DNA of 41,416 nt, from the NCBI GenBank assembly GCA_902826065.1, contig CADEDM010000021.1, forward strand, positions 1 to 41,416. The letters run 5' to 3'. Positions within the stretch are counted from its first letter, which is position 1, and each line of letters begins with the position of its first letter. Positions 8,109 through 15,236 of the stretch are shown one piece after another. The position numbers and the translations under genes were made by a program. The DNA comes from an uncultured Acidobacteriota bacterium. Lineage in GTDB: Bacteria > Acidobacteriota > Vicinamibacteria > Vicinamibacterales > UBA2999. The notes under the pieces were generated by a model. That model saw only the letters and a list, made by a program, of their open reading frames with translations. It did not search any database and was not told the DNA's origin.

Positions 8109-9106
8109 TCGCTGGACCGCCCCTCGCACCGCTGGACCCGGCGCGTGCACGCGCGCTCCTCGACGCCATCCCCGGGACGCACGTCGTCGTGCTCGGCGAC
8201 GTCATGGTCGATCACTTCGTCATCGGCAAGGTGGGCCGCATCTCGCCGGAAGCGCCCGTCCCGGTCGTGGAATTCGAGCGGGAGTTCTCGCTGCCGGGCG
8301 GCGCGGCCAACGTCGCCCACAACGTCCGGGCGCTGGGCGGGCGCGTCTCGCTCGTCGGCGTCGTCGGCGACGACGCCAGCGCCGCCGAGATGCGCCGCCT
8401 GCTCGCCGACCGCGGCATCGACGGCGGCGGCCTCGTCGCCGATGCGTCGCGGCCGACCACGCGCAAGACCCGGCTGGCGACGACCCGTCATCAGCAGGTG
8501 GCGCGCCTCGACGTCGAGTCGCCGGCCGAGGTCGACGCCGTGGTGGAAGACGCGCTGGTGGCGCGGCTCGAAGAGGCCGCCGAGGCGGCCGACGCCTTCA
8601 TCGTGTCCGACTACCTCAAGGGCGTCGTGACCCGGCGCGTGATGGCGCATGCCGTGGCGCTGGCGACGGGACGCGGCGTGCCGCTGCTCGTCGACCCGAA
8701 GGTGCCGCACATGGCGTACTACGCGGGCGCCACCCTGGTCACGCCGAACCAGAGCGAGGCCGAGCAGGCCAGCCAGGTGCGTCTGCGCAGCGCCGACGAC
8801 GTCCGCCGCGCCGTGAAAGCGCTGCGTGACACGTTCCGCATCGACAACGTCCTCATCACGCTGGGCGAACAGGGGCTGTGGCTCGCCGAAGGCGGCCACG
8901 AGGGCCACCTGGCCGCGACGGCGCGCGAGGTCGCCGACGTCACCGGCGCCGGTGACACGGTGGTCGCGGCGCTGGCGGCGGCGCTGGCCGCGGGGGCCAC
9001 GGCCAGTGAAGCGGCGCGCCTCGCCAACGAGGCCGCCGGCGTGGTGGTGACGCGGTTCGGCACCGCCGTCGCCACCATCGACGACCTGCGCGCGCGCATC
9101 GGCTGA
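8105..9106 (+). CDS. rfaE1: D-glycero-beta-D-manno-heptose-7-phosphate kinase (RfaE1/HldE kinase domain)
   Basis: PfkB-family kinase that makes heptose-1,7-bisphosphate in ADP-L-glycero-D-manno-heptose synthesis. Visible motifs: VVVLGDVMVDHFVIGKVGRI (27-46), the PfkB glycine motif LPGGAANVAHNVRALGG (63-79) and DVTGAGD with catalytic Asp284. At 333 residues it holds only the kinase domain; the C-terminal nucleotidyltransferase domain of bifunctional E. coli HldE is missing, so that step must be encoded elsewhere. GTG start at 8105 overlaps the ligase stop (GTGA). The preceding pathway enzyme, a GmhA-type isomerase, is at 24109-24702 inside the nuo operon. Confidence 0.93.
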   Translation: MIAGPPLAPLDPARARALLDAIPGTHVVVLGDVMVDHFVIGKVGRISPEAPVPVVEFEREFSLPGGAANVAHNVRALGGRVSLVGVVGDDASAAEMRRLLADRGIDGGGLVADASRPTTRKTRLATTRHQQVARLDVESPAEVDAVVEDALVARLEEAAEAADAFIVSDYLKGVVTRRVMAHAVALATGRGVPLLVDPKVPHMAYYAGATLVTPNQSEAEQASQVRLRSADDVRRAVKALRDTFRIDNVLITLGEQGLWLAEGGHEGHLAATAREVADVTGAGDTVVAALAAALAAGATASEAARLANEAAGVVVTRFGTAVATIDDLRARIG

Positions 9107-9110
9107 AGCC

Positions 9111-9129
9111 CGCGGCGTCGATCGCCGCG
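9111..9129. terminator. GC hairpin between convergent rfaE1 and purH
   Basis: Perfect 7-bp stem CGCGGCG/CGCCGCG with loop TCGAT in the 30-nt gap between convergent genes. No T-tract follows on either strand, so it may only weakly terminate or stabilise transcript ends. Confidence 0.35.
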
Positions 9130-9136
9130 CCGCCGG

Positions 9137-10756
9137 TCAGTGCCGGAAGTGCCGCCGGCCGGTGAGCACCATCGCCAGTCCGTGCTCGTCGGCGGCGGCG
9201 ATGACCTCCGCGTCGCGCACCGACCCGCCGGGGTGCACGACCGCGGTCGCACCCGCGGCCGCCACGGCGTCGAGGCCGTCGCGGAACGGGAAGAACGCGT
9301 CGGACGCGGCGACCGTGCCGACCAGTGGACGCGTGCCCGGTTCGACCTTCCAGCCGCTCGCCTTCATCGTCGCCACCTGCACGGCGTCGACGCGGCTCAT
9401 CTGGCCGGCGCCGATGGCGCGCGTACGCTGGCGATCGGTGAAGAGCACGGTGTTCGACTTCACGTGCGCGCAGACACGCCAGGCAAAGCGGAGTGCCTCC
9501 CACTCCTCGGTGGACGGCGCGCGCTTCGTCACGACCTTCACCTCGTCGGACGGCCACGCCGCGCCGGCCTCGGTGACGACGTCGCGCGCCTGCACCAGCA
9601 GCCCGCCCAGCACCGACCGGAACTCACGACGATCGGCGACGCTCGCCGGGGCCCGGAAGGCCGCCGTCTCGGCGACCACGACGCGGAGGTTCACCTTGGT
9701 CGCCAGCACCGGACGCGCGGCGTCGTCGACGCCGGGCGCGATCACCGCCTCGATGAACGTGGCCGTCAACGCCGCGGCCGTCGCCGCGTCGATCGGGCGG
9801 TTGAGCCCGACGATGCCGCCGAACGCCGAGAGCGCGTCCGCATCCCGGGCGCGTTCGTAGGCCTCGACCGCCGACGCGCCGATCGCCACGCCGCAGGGAT
9901 TGGTGTGCTTGATCACGACCGCGGCCGGCACGTCGAACTCGAGGGCGAGCCGCGCCGCCGCGTCGAGGTCGAGCAGGTTCGTGTACGAGAGCTCCTTGCC
10001 CTGCAGCACGGCCGGACGGCCCAGGCCGCGTCCGTCGCCGAGCGCATACCAGCTCGCCGCCTGGTGCGGGTTCTCGCCGTAGCGGAGGTCGCGCACCTTC
10101 GTGGCCTCGACGACGAGCCGCGCGGGCGCGAGCACCGCCGGCGTGCGCATGGGACCGGCATCGCGGTAGTCGATGGTCTCGAGCACCTGCGTGATCGTCG
10201 TGTCGTACTGCGCGGTGTGCGCCAGCGCGCGGCGCGCGAGATCGAAACGGCGCGCGGGTGTCGGACCGCCGCCGTCGAACGCCACGAGTACGTCGGCGTA
10301 GTCCGACGGATCGACCACCACCACCACGTCGCGGAAGTTCTTCGCGGCCGCACGCACCATGCCCGGACCGCCGATGTCGATGTTCTCGATCAGCTCGTCG
10401 AAGGTCGCCTCCGGGTTCGCCGCGGTGCGGGCGAACGGATAGAGGTTCACCACGACGAGATCGATGAGGCCGATGCCGTGCGTCGCGGCCGACGCGAGGT
10501 CCTCGCGCTCGTGCCGGCGCGCCAGGATGCCGCCGTGGATCTTCGGGTGCAGGGTCTTCACGCGGCCGTCCATCATCTCGGGGAACCCGGTGACGTCGGA
10601 CACGTTGATCACCGGCAGGCCGGCGGCGGCGAGGGCCGCGGCGGTGCCGCCGGTCGAGACGAGTTCGAAGTGTCGATCGTGGAGACCGCGGGCGAAATCG
10701 AGGAGTCCGGTCTTGTCGGAAACGCTCAGGAGGGCACGGCGCTGGAGCTCAGGCAT
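9137..10756 (-). CDS. purH: Bifunctional AICAR transformylase/IMP cyclohydrolase
   Basis: Catalyses the last two steps of de novo IMP synthesis. The 539-residue product has an N-terminal MGS-like IMP cyclohydrolase domain (about 1-200) with SVSDKTGLLDFA, GRVKTLHPKIHGGIL (64-78) and DIGGPGMVRAAAKN (127-140). The C-terminal AICAR transformylase domain has RYGENPHQ (225-232) and KHTNPCG with catalytic Lys283-His284. The C-terminal strand ends near VVHPGGSVRDAEVIAAADE and MVLTGRRHFRH, as in full-length enzymes. ATG 10756 is the family start. It is monocistronic here, converging on rfaE1 and diverging from the cold-shock gene. Confidence 0.97.
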   Translation of the reverse strand: MPELQRRALLSVSDKTGLLDFARGLHDRHFELVSTGGTAAALAAAGLPVINVSDVTGFPEMMDGRVKTLHPKIHGGILARRHEREDLASAATHGIGLIDLVVVNLYPFARTAANPEATFDELIENIDIGGPGMVRAAAKNFRDVVVVVDPSDYADVLVAFDGGGPTPARRFDLARRALAHTAQYDTTITQVLETIDYRDAGPMRTPAVLAPARLVVEATKVRDLRYGENPHQAASWYALGDGRGLGRPAVLQGKELSYTNLLDLDAAARLALEFDVPAAVVIKHTNPCGVAIGASAVEAYERARDADALSAFGGIVGLNRPIDAATAAALTATFIEAVIAPGVDDAARPVLATKVNLRVVVAETAAFRAPASVADRREFRSVLGGLLVQARDVVTEAGAAWPSDEVKVVTKRAPSTEEWEALRFAWRVCAHVKSNTVLFTDRQRTRAIGAGQMSRVDAVQVATMKASGWKVEPGTRPLVGTVAASDAFFPFRDGLDAVAAAGATAVVHPGGSVRDAEVIAAADEHGLAMVLTGRRHFRH

Positions 10757-10818
10757 GGGGTATCAGTCGAACCGAGGGCGAAACCGCGCATTCCCCGAAA
10801 GAAACGGCGAGACAGGCA

Positions 10819-10848
10819 TTGACACTTGGAGACACTTGTCGCTATTAT
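10819..10848 (+). promoter_or_regulatory. sigma-70 promoter of the cold-shock gene
   Basis: TTGACA (10819-10824, perfect -35) and TATTAT (10843-10848, 5 of 6 -10) with an 18-nt spacer. This is the best consensus promoter in the window. Predicted start near 10855 gives a leader of about 125 nt before the cold-shock ATG. Confidence 0.8.
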
Positions 10849-10878
10849 CCAGCCGCGGTTCCCCCCGTGGGAACGCGG

Positions 10879-10904
10879 AAGGCCGCAAACGCGCGGCCTT
10901 TTTT
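10879..10904 (+). terminator. intrinsic-terminator-like hairpin in the cold-shock leader
   Basis: Perfect 8-bp stem AAGGCCGC (10879-10886) and GCGGCCTT (10893-10900) with loop AAACGC. The two terminal Ts of the stem run on into four more Ts (10901-10904), making a run of six Ts. It lies about 25-50 nt after the predicted start and 77 nt before the cold-shock ATG. A preceding hairpin pairs GTTCCC (10858-10863) with GGGAAC (10869-10874). Either an attenuator in the leader or the end of a small RNA of about 50 nt. Confidence 0.65.
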
Positions 10905-10980
10905 CATGGCTACGGCGCCCGCGTGGCGGGTCCGGAGTCGGACGTAAGGTGGCGCGAGCCACAAGCTAGGAAGAAGAACG

Positions 10981-11184
10981 ATGCGTATCACAGGCAAGGT
11001 CAAGTGGTTCAACAACGCCAAGGGCTACGGATTCATCGAGCGCGAGGGCGGCAGCGACGTGTTCGTGCACTACTCGGCGATCCAGGGCTCCGGCTTCCGT
11101 TCGCTCGAAGAGGGCCAGGGCGTGGAGTTCGAGATCGTCGACGGTCCGAAGGGGCCGCAGGCGGGCAACGTTCAGATCGTCTGA
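10981..11184 (+). CDS. CspA-family cold-shock protein
   Basis: 67-residue single cold-shock domain; five-stranded OB fold that binds single-stranded RNA/DNA and can melt RNA hairpins. RNP1 is KGYGFIE (15-21 region) and RNP2 is VFVHYSAI. The N-terminus [17 protein letters not shown] is canonical. A purine-rich AGGAAGAAG lies just upstream of the ATG. Transcribed from a strong consensus promoter through a leader that contains a terminator-like hairpin, so expression is probably set in the leader. A GC stem-loop follows at 11201. Confidence 0.97.
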   Translation: MRITGKVKWFNNAKGYGFIEREGGSDVFVHYSAIQGSGFRSLEEGQGVEFEIVDGPKGPQAGNVQIV

Positions 11185-11200
11185 GCCACTGATGTCATCC

Positions 11201-11224
11201 GGCGCCGGCCGCGGGGCCGGCGCC
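11201..11224 (+). terminator. GC stem-loop after the cold-shock gene
   Basis: Perfect 10-bp stem GGCGCCGGCC/GGCCGGCGCC with loop GCGG, 16 nt after the cold-shock stop. There is no T-tract, so it may act as a 3'-end stabiliser or a weak terminator. Confidence 0.45.
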
Positions 11225-11233
11225 GTGTCCGCG

Positions 11234-11270
11234 CCCCCTCCCCTGCCCCCGCGCCTCCCGCCGTCCCCCC
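11234..11270 (-). other. G-rich tract with quadruplex potential
   Basis: On the plus strand five C-runs of 3-6 bases lie within 37 nt; on the minus strand these are G-runs directly after the stop codon of the MXAN_5187-like gene. Four or more closely spaced G-runs meet the usual quadruplex pattern. Confidence 0.4.
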
Positions 11271-11927
11271 TCACTCGTCTCCCGCATCCTCCGTCGGCTT
11301 CGCGGTGAACGCCACCCGGCCGTCCTTCACGCTGACGCGGAAGGCGACGCCGGTGCCGTCCTTGGCCAGCTTCGACACCTGCGACTTCACGACGTCGCGG
11401 AACCGGTCGAACGACACCTCGGGCTCCCCCAGCTTGCGCCGTGCGTCGTTGAACTCCTCGTGGAGTGCCTGCACCTTGTGCGCCTCGGCCTCGGGGTCGC
11501 GCACCGACACCGGAGCGGGCCGGCCGGAGGCGGCGGCCGGCGCCGCGCCCGGCGACGGCGGCGGGGCCGCCGGCACCGTGGTATCCGGTGTGCGCGAGCG
11601 CTGCGGGCCGGGGCGGCCCAGCTCGCGATTCTTGAGGTGACGTTCCCACAGCTCGCAGAACGAGTTGAAACGCGACTGCAGGCCCTGGAACCGGAAGCGC
11701 TCCGCCGTGTTCTGGATGTGCATCCGGTCGTACTGCTTCACCAGGCCCTCGACGCGGGCCCGCGTGTCCCACGGCAGCTTCGGCAGGCGGCCGGCGAAGA
11801 ACAGGTTGTATTCGATCTCGAGCCGCTTGATCTCCGACTCGAGCTCGCGGAGCTGCCGATCGAATTCCGTCGTGTGGGGCGGCGGCACGGCTATCGAAGG
11901 AGTTGGAACCAGAGCAGCGGGAGCCAC
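11271..11927 (-). CDS. Coiled-coil protein similar to the MXAN_5187 C-terminal domain family
   Basis: 218 residues. The N-terminal half is a charged helical region (FDRQLRELESEIKRLEIEYN) followed by FFAGRLPKLPWDTRARVEGL and DRMHIQNTAERFRFQGLQSR. These resemble, from memory, the MXAN_5187 C-terminal domain found in myxobacteria and acidobacteria; its function is unknown. A Pro/Ala linker (about 112-140) leads to a C-terminal alpha/beta segment (VSFDRFRDVVKSQVSKL and VAFRVSVKDGRVAFTAKP). No signal peptide or membrane helix is seen. The ATG at 11927 overlaps the upstream gene by 37 nt; a GTG at 11888, just after that gene's stop, is an attractive alternative. The pair is probably co-transcribed. 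Confidence 0.65.
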   Translation of the reverse strand: MAPAALVPTPSIAVPPPHTTEFDRQLRELESEIKRLEIEYNLFFAGRLPKLPWDTRARVEGLVKQYDRMHIQNTAERFRFQGLQSRFNSFCELWERHLKNRELGRPGPQRSRTPDTTVPAAPPPSPGAAPAAASGRPAPVSVRDPEAEAHKVQALHEEFNDARRKLGEPEVSFDRFRDVVKSQVSKLAKDGTGVAFRVSVKDGRVAFTAKPTEDAGDE

Positions 11928-12325
11928 AGCTCGCGCGCGAACGGCACCGGCCGGTCGTCGATCAGCACCTCGGTCTCCGGCAGGTGCCCGACCAGCGCGT
12001 AGAGGTCGCGCAGGGCGGCCGCGTCGCCGCTGAAGAACCGGGCGCGATGACGGCGCGTGGCGGCCGCGCCGACGACACGATACTCCGCCGAGGCCTGCGC
12101 CCGGGCCAGGGCCTCGCCGGCAGCGTCGCCGTCGAAGTCGGGGAACACGATCGTGAACGAGAACGGCAGATCGCGCGGTCCGAACAGCGCCGCGTGCAGA
12201 TCGGGATCGAGCGCGGCGAGTTCATCGACGGACGGGGCCTCGGTGAGCTCGACGTACGGCCAGAAGCGTTCGAGGGGCCGTCGAGTGGGCACCGAAACCG
12301 GCATGGTGGAGGGCGAGTCGGCCAT
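11891..12325 (-). CDS. Hypothetical protein, upstream partner of the MXAN_5187-like gene
   Basis: 144-residue soluble protein I do not recognise. Visible segments: ERFWPYVELTEAPSVDELAA, PFSFTIVFPDFDGDAAGEAL, RARFFSGDAAALRDLYALVG and a hydrophobic C-terminus LWLPLLWFQLL. No Cys pairs, signal peptide or nucleotide motif. ATG 12325 (MADSPST) is preferred because the in-frame upstream extension runs into the divergent selA promoter region. It overlaps the start of the downstream gene, indicating coupling, and diverges from selA with a 79-nt gap. Confidence 0.6.
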   Translation of the reverse strand: MADSPSTMPVSVPTRRPLERFWPYVELTEAPSVDELAALDPDLHAALFGPRDLPFSFTIVFPDFDGDAAGEALARAQASAEYRVVGAAATRRHRARFFSGDAAALRDLYALVGHLPETEVLIDDRPVPFARELWLPLLWFQLLR

Positions 12326-12404
12326 GACAGAAGCGCAGACGCGCGCCGAAACGCGCGGGGCTTCGATGGTATCCTGAACCGTCACCACCCGCAACCCGCG
12401 CGCC

Positions 12405-13793
12405 ATGACCGACTTCCGCGCGATTCCCTCGATTGATCGGCTGTTGCGGCGCGACGACGTCGTCGCGCTTGCACGGAATCATGGCGCGGCCGCGACCGCC
12501 GAGGCCCTGCGCACCGCCGCGGCGGCGCTTCGCTCGTCGCTGGCCGCGGGCGACGCGGGCGCCGCGGGTAGCGAGGCCGAGACGGCCGACACCGGCGACG
12601 CCATCGTCGCCACGGCGGCGCGCCGGCTGGCCGACGCCGCGCTCGGGTCGCTTCGCCGCGTCGTGAACGCCACGGGCGTCGTCATCCACACCAACCTCGG
12701 CCGCGCGCCGCTGGCCGGGCCCGCCCTGCAGCGTCTGCACGAGGTGGCGAGCGGCTACGCCACCCTCGAGTACGACCTCGACGCGGGACGCCGCGGATCG
12801 CGCAGCGTGCACGCCGAAGGGCTGCTGACCGCGCTGACCGGCGCCGAGGCAGCGGTGGTCGTGAACAACAACGCCGCCGCGATGCTGCTGGTGCTGTCGT
12901 CTCTCGCCCGCGGACGCGACGTGCTGATCTCGCGCGGCGAGCTGGTGGAGATCGGCGGCGGGTTCCGCGTACCCGACATCCTCGCGCAGTCCGGCGCCAT
13001 CCTGCGGGAGGTCGGCACGACCAATCGCACCAGGCTTTCGGACTTCACGGCGGCGTTCGGCCCGACCACCGCGCTCGTGCTGCGCGTGCATCCGTCGAAC
13101 TTCCGGATCGAGGGGTTCACCGAACGTCCACCACTGGACGCCGTCGTGGCCGCCGCGCACGCGGCCGGCCTGGTCGTCGTGGAAGACCTGGGCTCCGGCA
13201 ACGTGGACGCCGCGTCGGCGTGGGAGCCGACGGTGCAGGCGTCAGTCGCGGCCGGCGTGGACCTCGTGGCCGTGAGCGGCGACAAGATGCTGGGCGGTCC
13301 GCAGGCCGGGATCATCGTCGGGCGGAAGGCCCTGGTCGATCGGCTGCGGTCACATCCGCTGATGCGGGCCCTGCGCGTCGACAAGCTCACCTACGCCGCG
13401 CTCGAAGGCACGCTGCTCGAACATCGAGCCGGGCGCGCCCACGACACCGTGCCGGTGCTGCGGATGCTGCACGCACCGCGCGCGTCGCTCGTCGCGCGGG
13501 CCCGCTCGCTCGCCGACGCGCTGCGCGGCCGGGGCTGGCGGGCGGACGTGATCGAGGGTGCGTCGGCGATCGGTGGTGGCAGCGCGCCGGGCGTCACGAT
13601 GCCGACGGCTCTCGTCCGCCTCGCCCGCGACGGCTGGAGCGCGGACCGCCTCGAGGCGTGGCTGCGGACCCTCGACCCGCCCGTCATCGCGCGGATTCAG
13701 GACGACGCGGTGGTGCTGGACCTGCGAACGGTCGCGTCCGAGGACGACGCCATCCTCACGAGCTGTCTGGGACCGCCGGCCCCCAGCCGATAG
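12405..13793 (+). CDS. selA: L-seryl-tRNA(Sec) selenium transferase
   Basis: PLP enzyme that converts Ser-tRNA(Sec) to Sec-tRNA(Sec) using selenophosphate. 462 residues, full length. N-terminal tRNA-binding helices (1-75) are followed by RRVVNATGVVIHTNLGRAPL (84-103), VVVNNNAAAMLLVLSSLA, EVGTTNRTRLSDF, and the PLP-lysine motif SGDKMLGGPQAG with Lys294. All key SelA signatures are present. No selB, selC or selD is next to it, and the gene converges on nuoN with only 3 nt between stops. A candidate -10 (TATCCT, 12370-12375) lies 29 nt upstream. Its presence implies that the organism makes selenoproteins. Confidence 0.95.
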   Translation: MTDFRAIPSIDRLLRRDDVVALARNHGAAATAEALRTAAAALRSSLAAGDAGAAGSEAETADTGDAIVATAARRLADAALGSLRRVVNATGVVIHTNLGRAPLAGPALQRLHEVASGYATLEYDLDAGRRGSRSVHAEGLLTALTGAEAAVVVNNNAAAMLLVLSSLARGRDVLISRGELVEIGGGFRVPDILAQSGAILREVGTTNRTRLSDFTAAFGPTTALVLRVHPSNFRIEGFTERPPLDAVVAAAHAAGLVVVEDLGSGNVDAASAWEPTVQASVAAGVDLVAVSGDKMLGGPQAGIIVGRKALVDRLRSHPLMRALRVDKLTYAALEGTLLEHRAGRAHDTVPVLRMLHAPRASLVARARSLADALRGRGWRADVIEGASAIGGGSAPGVTMPTALVRLARDGWSADRLEAWLRTLDPPVIARIQDDAVVLDLRTVASEDDAILTSCLGPPAPSR

Positions 13794-13796
13794 CGC

Positions 13797-15236
13797 CTAG
13801 AAGATCGTCGCGATCGACTGCTCGGCCCAGGAAATGACCTGCGCCGGCAGGACCCCCAGGTAGAGCACGGCGAGCACCGACACGACCAGGCCGGCCATCG
13901 CCAGGCCGCGCACCGGCGGCGGCACCGGCCGCGCGTCGCGCTCGGTCATGTACATCATCACGACGATGCGCAGGTAGAAGTAGACCGAGACGACGCTCGA
14001 CAGGAAGCCGATGACCGCGAGCCAGTAGTAGCCTTCGGTCACCGCGGCGCTGAACGCATACCACTTGGCGATGAAGCCGGCCGTCGGCGGGAACCCGCCC
14101 AGCGACAGCAGGAAGATCGTCATCAGTGCGGCCAGTCCCGGGTGCGTGTGCGCCAGGCCGGCGTAGTCACGCAGTTCGTCGTTGGCGTGCTCCTTCGAGC
14201 CGAGCAGCGCGATGATGCCGAAGGCCCCGACGTTGGTCACTGCATACGACGCCAGGTAGAACAGCAGCGACGCCTTGCCGACGTCGTTGGCCGCGATGAT
14301 CGCCACCAGCAGGTAGCCGGCGTGGGCGATCGACGAGTAGGCCAGCATCCGTTTGATGCTCGTCTGCGACACGCCGACGACGGTGCCGACCACCATGGTC
14401 AGCACCGCGATGACCCACAGCACCGGCGTCCAGTCGTCGACCAGCGGGCCCAGCGCCGACAGGAACACGCGCGCGAACGCCGCCACGGCCGCCGCCTTCA
14501 CGCCGGTCGACATGAAGCCGGTGACCACGGCCGGTGCGCCTTCGTAGGCGTCGGGCGACCACATGTGGAACGGCACTGCCGCGACCTTGAAGGCGAAGCC
14601 GACGATGAGCAGCCCGACGGCGATGAGCAGCATCGGGTTGTCGGTCATCGACTGCGCGGCAATCGCGGCGCCGGCGCGTTCGAGATGGGTGGTGCCGGTG
14701 ACGCCGTAGATGAACGCGATGCCGTAGAGGAAGAACGCGCTGGCGAAGGCGCCGAGCAGGAAGTACTTGAACGCCGCCTCGGTGGCATTGGCCTGGTCGC
14801 GCCGGATGCCGGTGAGGACGTAGACCGCGATCGACATCGTCTCGAGCGCGAGGAACATCAGCAGCAGGTCCGACGACTGCACCATCAGCATCATGCCGAC
14901 GATGGCGAAGAGCATCAGCGCGTAGTACTCGCCGGCCGGGATGCCGTCGCGTTCGATGGTGGCGGCCGAGAACACCACGGTCAGGATGCCCACGGCCACC
15001 AGCACCAGGTTGATGAACAGCGAGAAGTTGTCGGCGGTGACGACGCCGAAGCTCGTCGCCGTGCGGTTCCACAGCAGCACCGAGGCCACGCCGGCGCCGA
15101 CGAGGCCGATCAGCGCCAGGCCGCCGATCGGCATCTTCTCGCCCCTGGCGCGGAACGCCTCGGCCAGCATCGCGAAGAGGCCGGCGAGCGCGACGCAAAT
15201 CACCGGCACGACGGCGTCGAAGTCACTGCTCGTCAT
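13797..15236 (-). CDS. nuoN: NADH-quinone oxidoreductase subunit N
   Basis: Antiporter-like proton-pumping membrane subunit of respiratory complex I. 479 residues with about 14 hydrophobic segments. Characteristic features are the broken-helix regions with VAAVPFHMWSPDAYEGAP, the lysine in FALKVAAVPFH-type context, and SIKRMLAYSSIAHAGYLL. The ATG at 15236 overlaps the nuoM stop (TGATG); the open frame extends upstream inside nuoM but that is a shadow. Last gene of the operon. Confidence 0.95.
   Translation of the reverse strand: MTSSDFDAVVPVICVALAGLFAMLAEAFRARGEKMPIGGLALIGLVGAGVASVLLWNRTATSFGVVTADNFSLFINLVLVAVGILTVVFSAATIERDGIPAGEYYALMLFAIVGMMLMVQSSDLLLMFLALETMSIAVYVLTGIRRDQANATEAAFKYFLLGAFASAFFLYGIAFIYGVTGTTHLERAGAAIAAQSMTDNPMLLIAVGLLIVGFAFKVAAVPFHMWSPDAYEGAPAVVTGFMSTGVKAAAVAAFARVFLSALGPLVDDWTPVLWVIAVLTMVVGTVVGVSQTSIKRMLAYSSIAHAGYLLVAIIAANDVGKASLLFYLASYAVTNVGAFGIIALLGSKEHANDELRDYAGLAHTHPGLAALMTIFLLSLGGFPPTAGFIAKWYAFSAAVTEGYYWLAVIGFLSSVVSVYFYLRIVVMMYMTERDARPVPPPVRGLAMAGLVVSVLAVLYLGVLPAQVISWAEQSIATIF

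Noticed and set aside
8105-9106. Bifunctional HldE
   Set aside because: The frame stops after the kinase domain and converges on purH; no nucleotidyltransferase motif is present.
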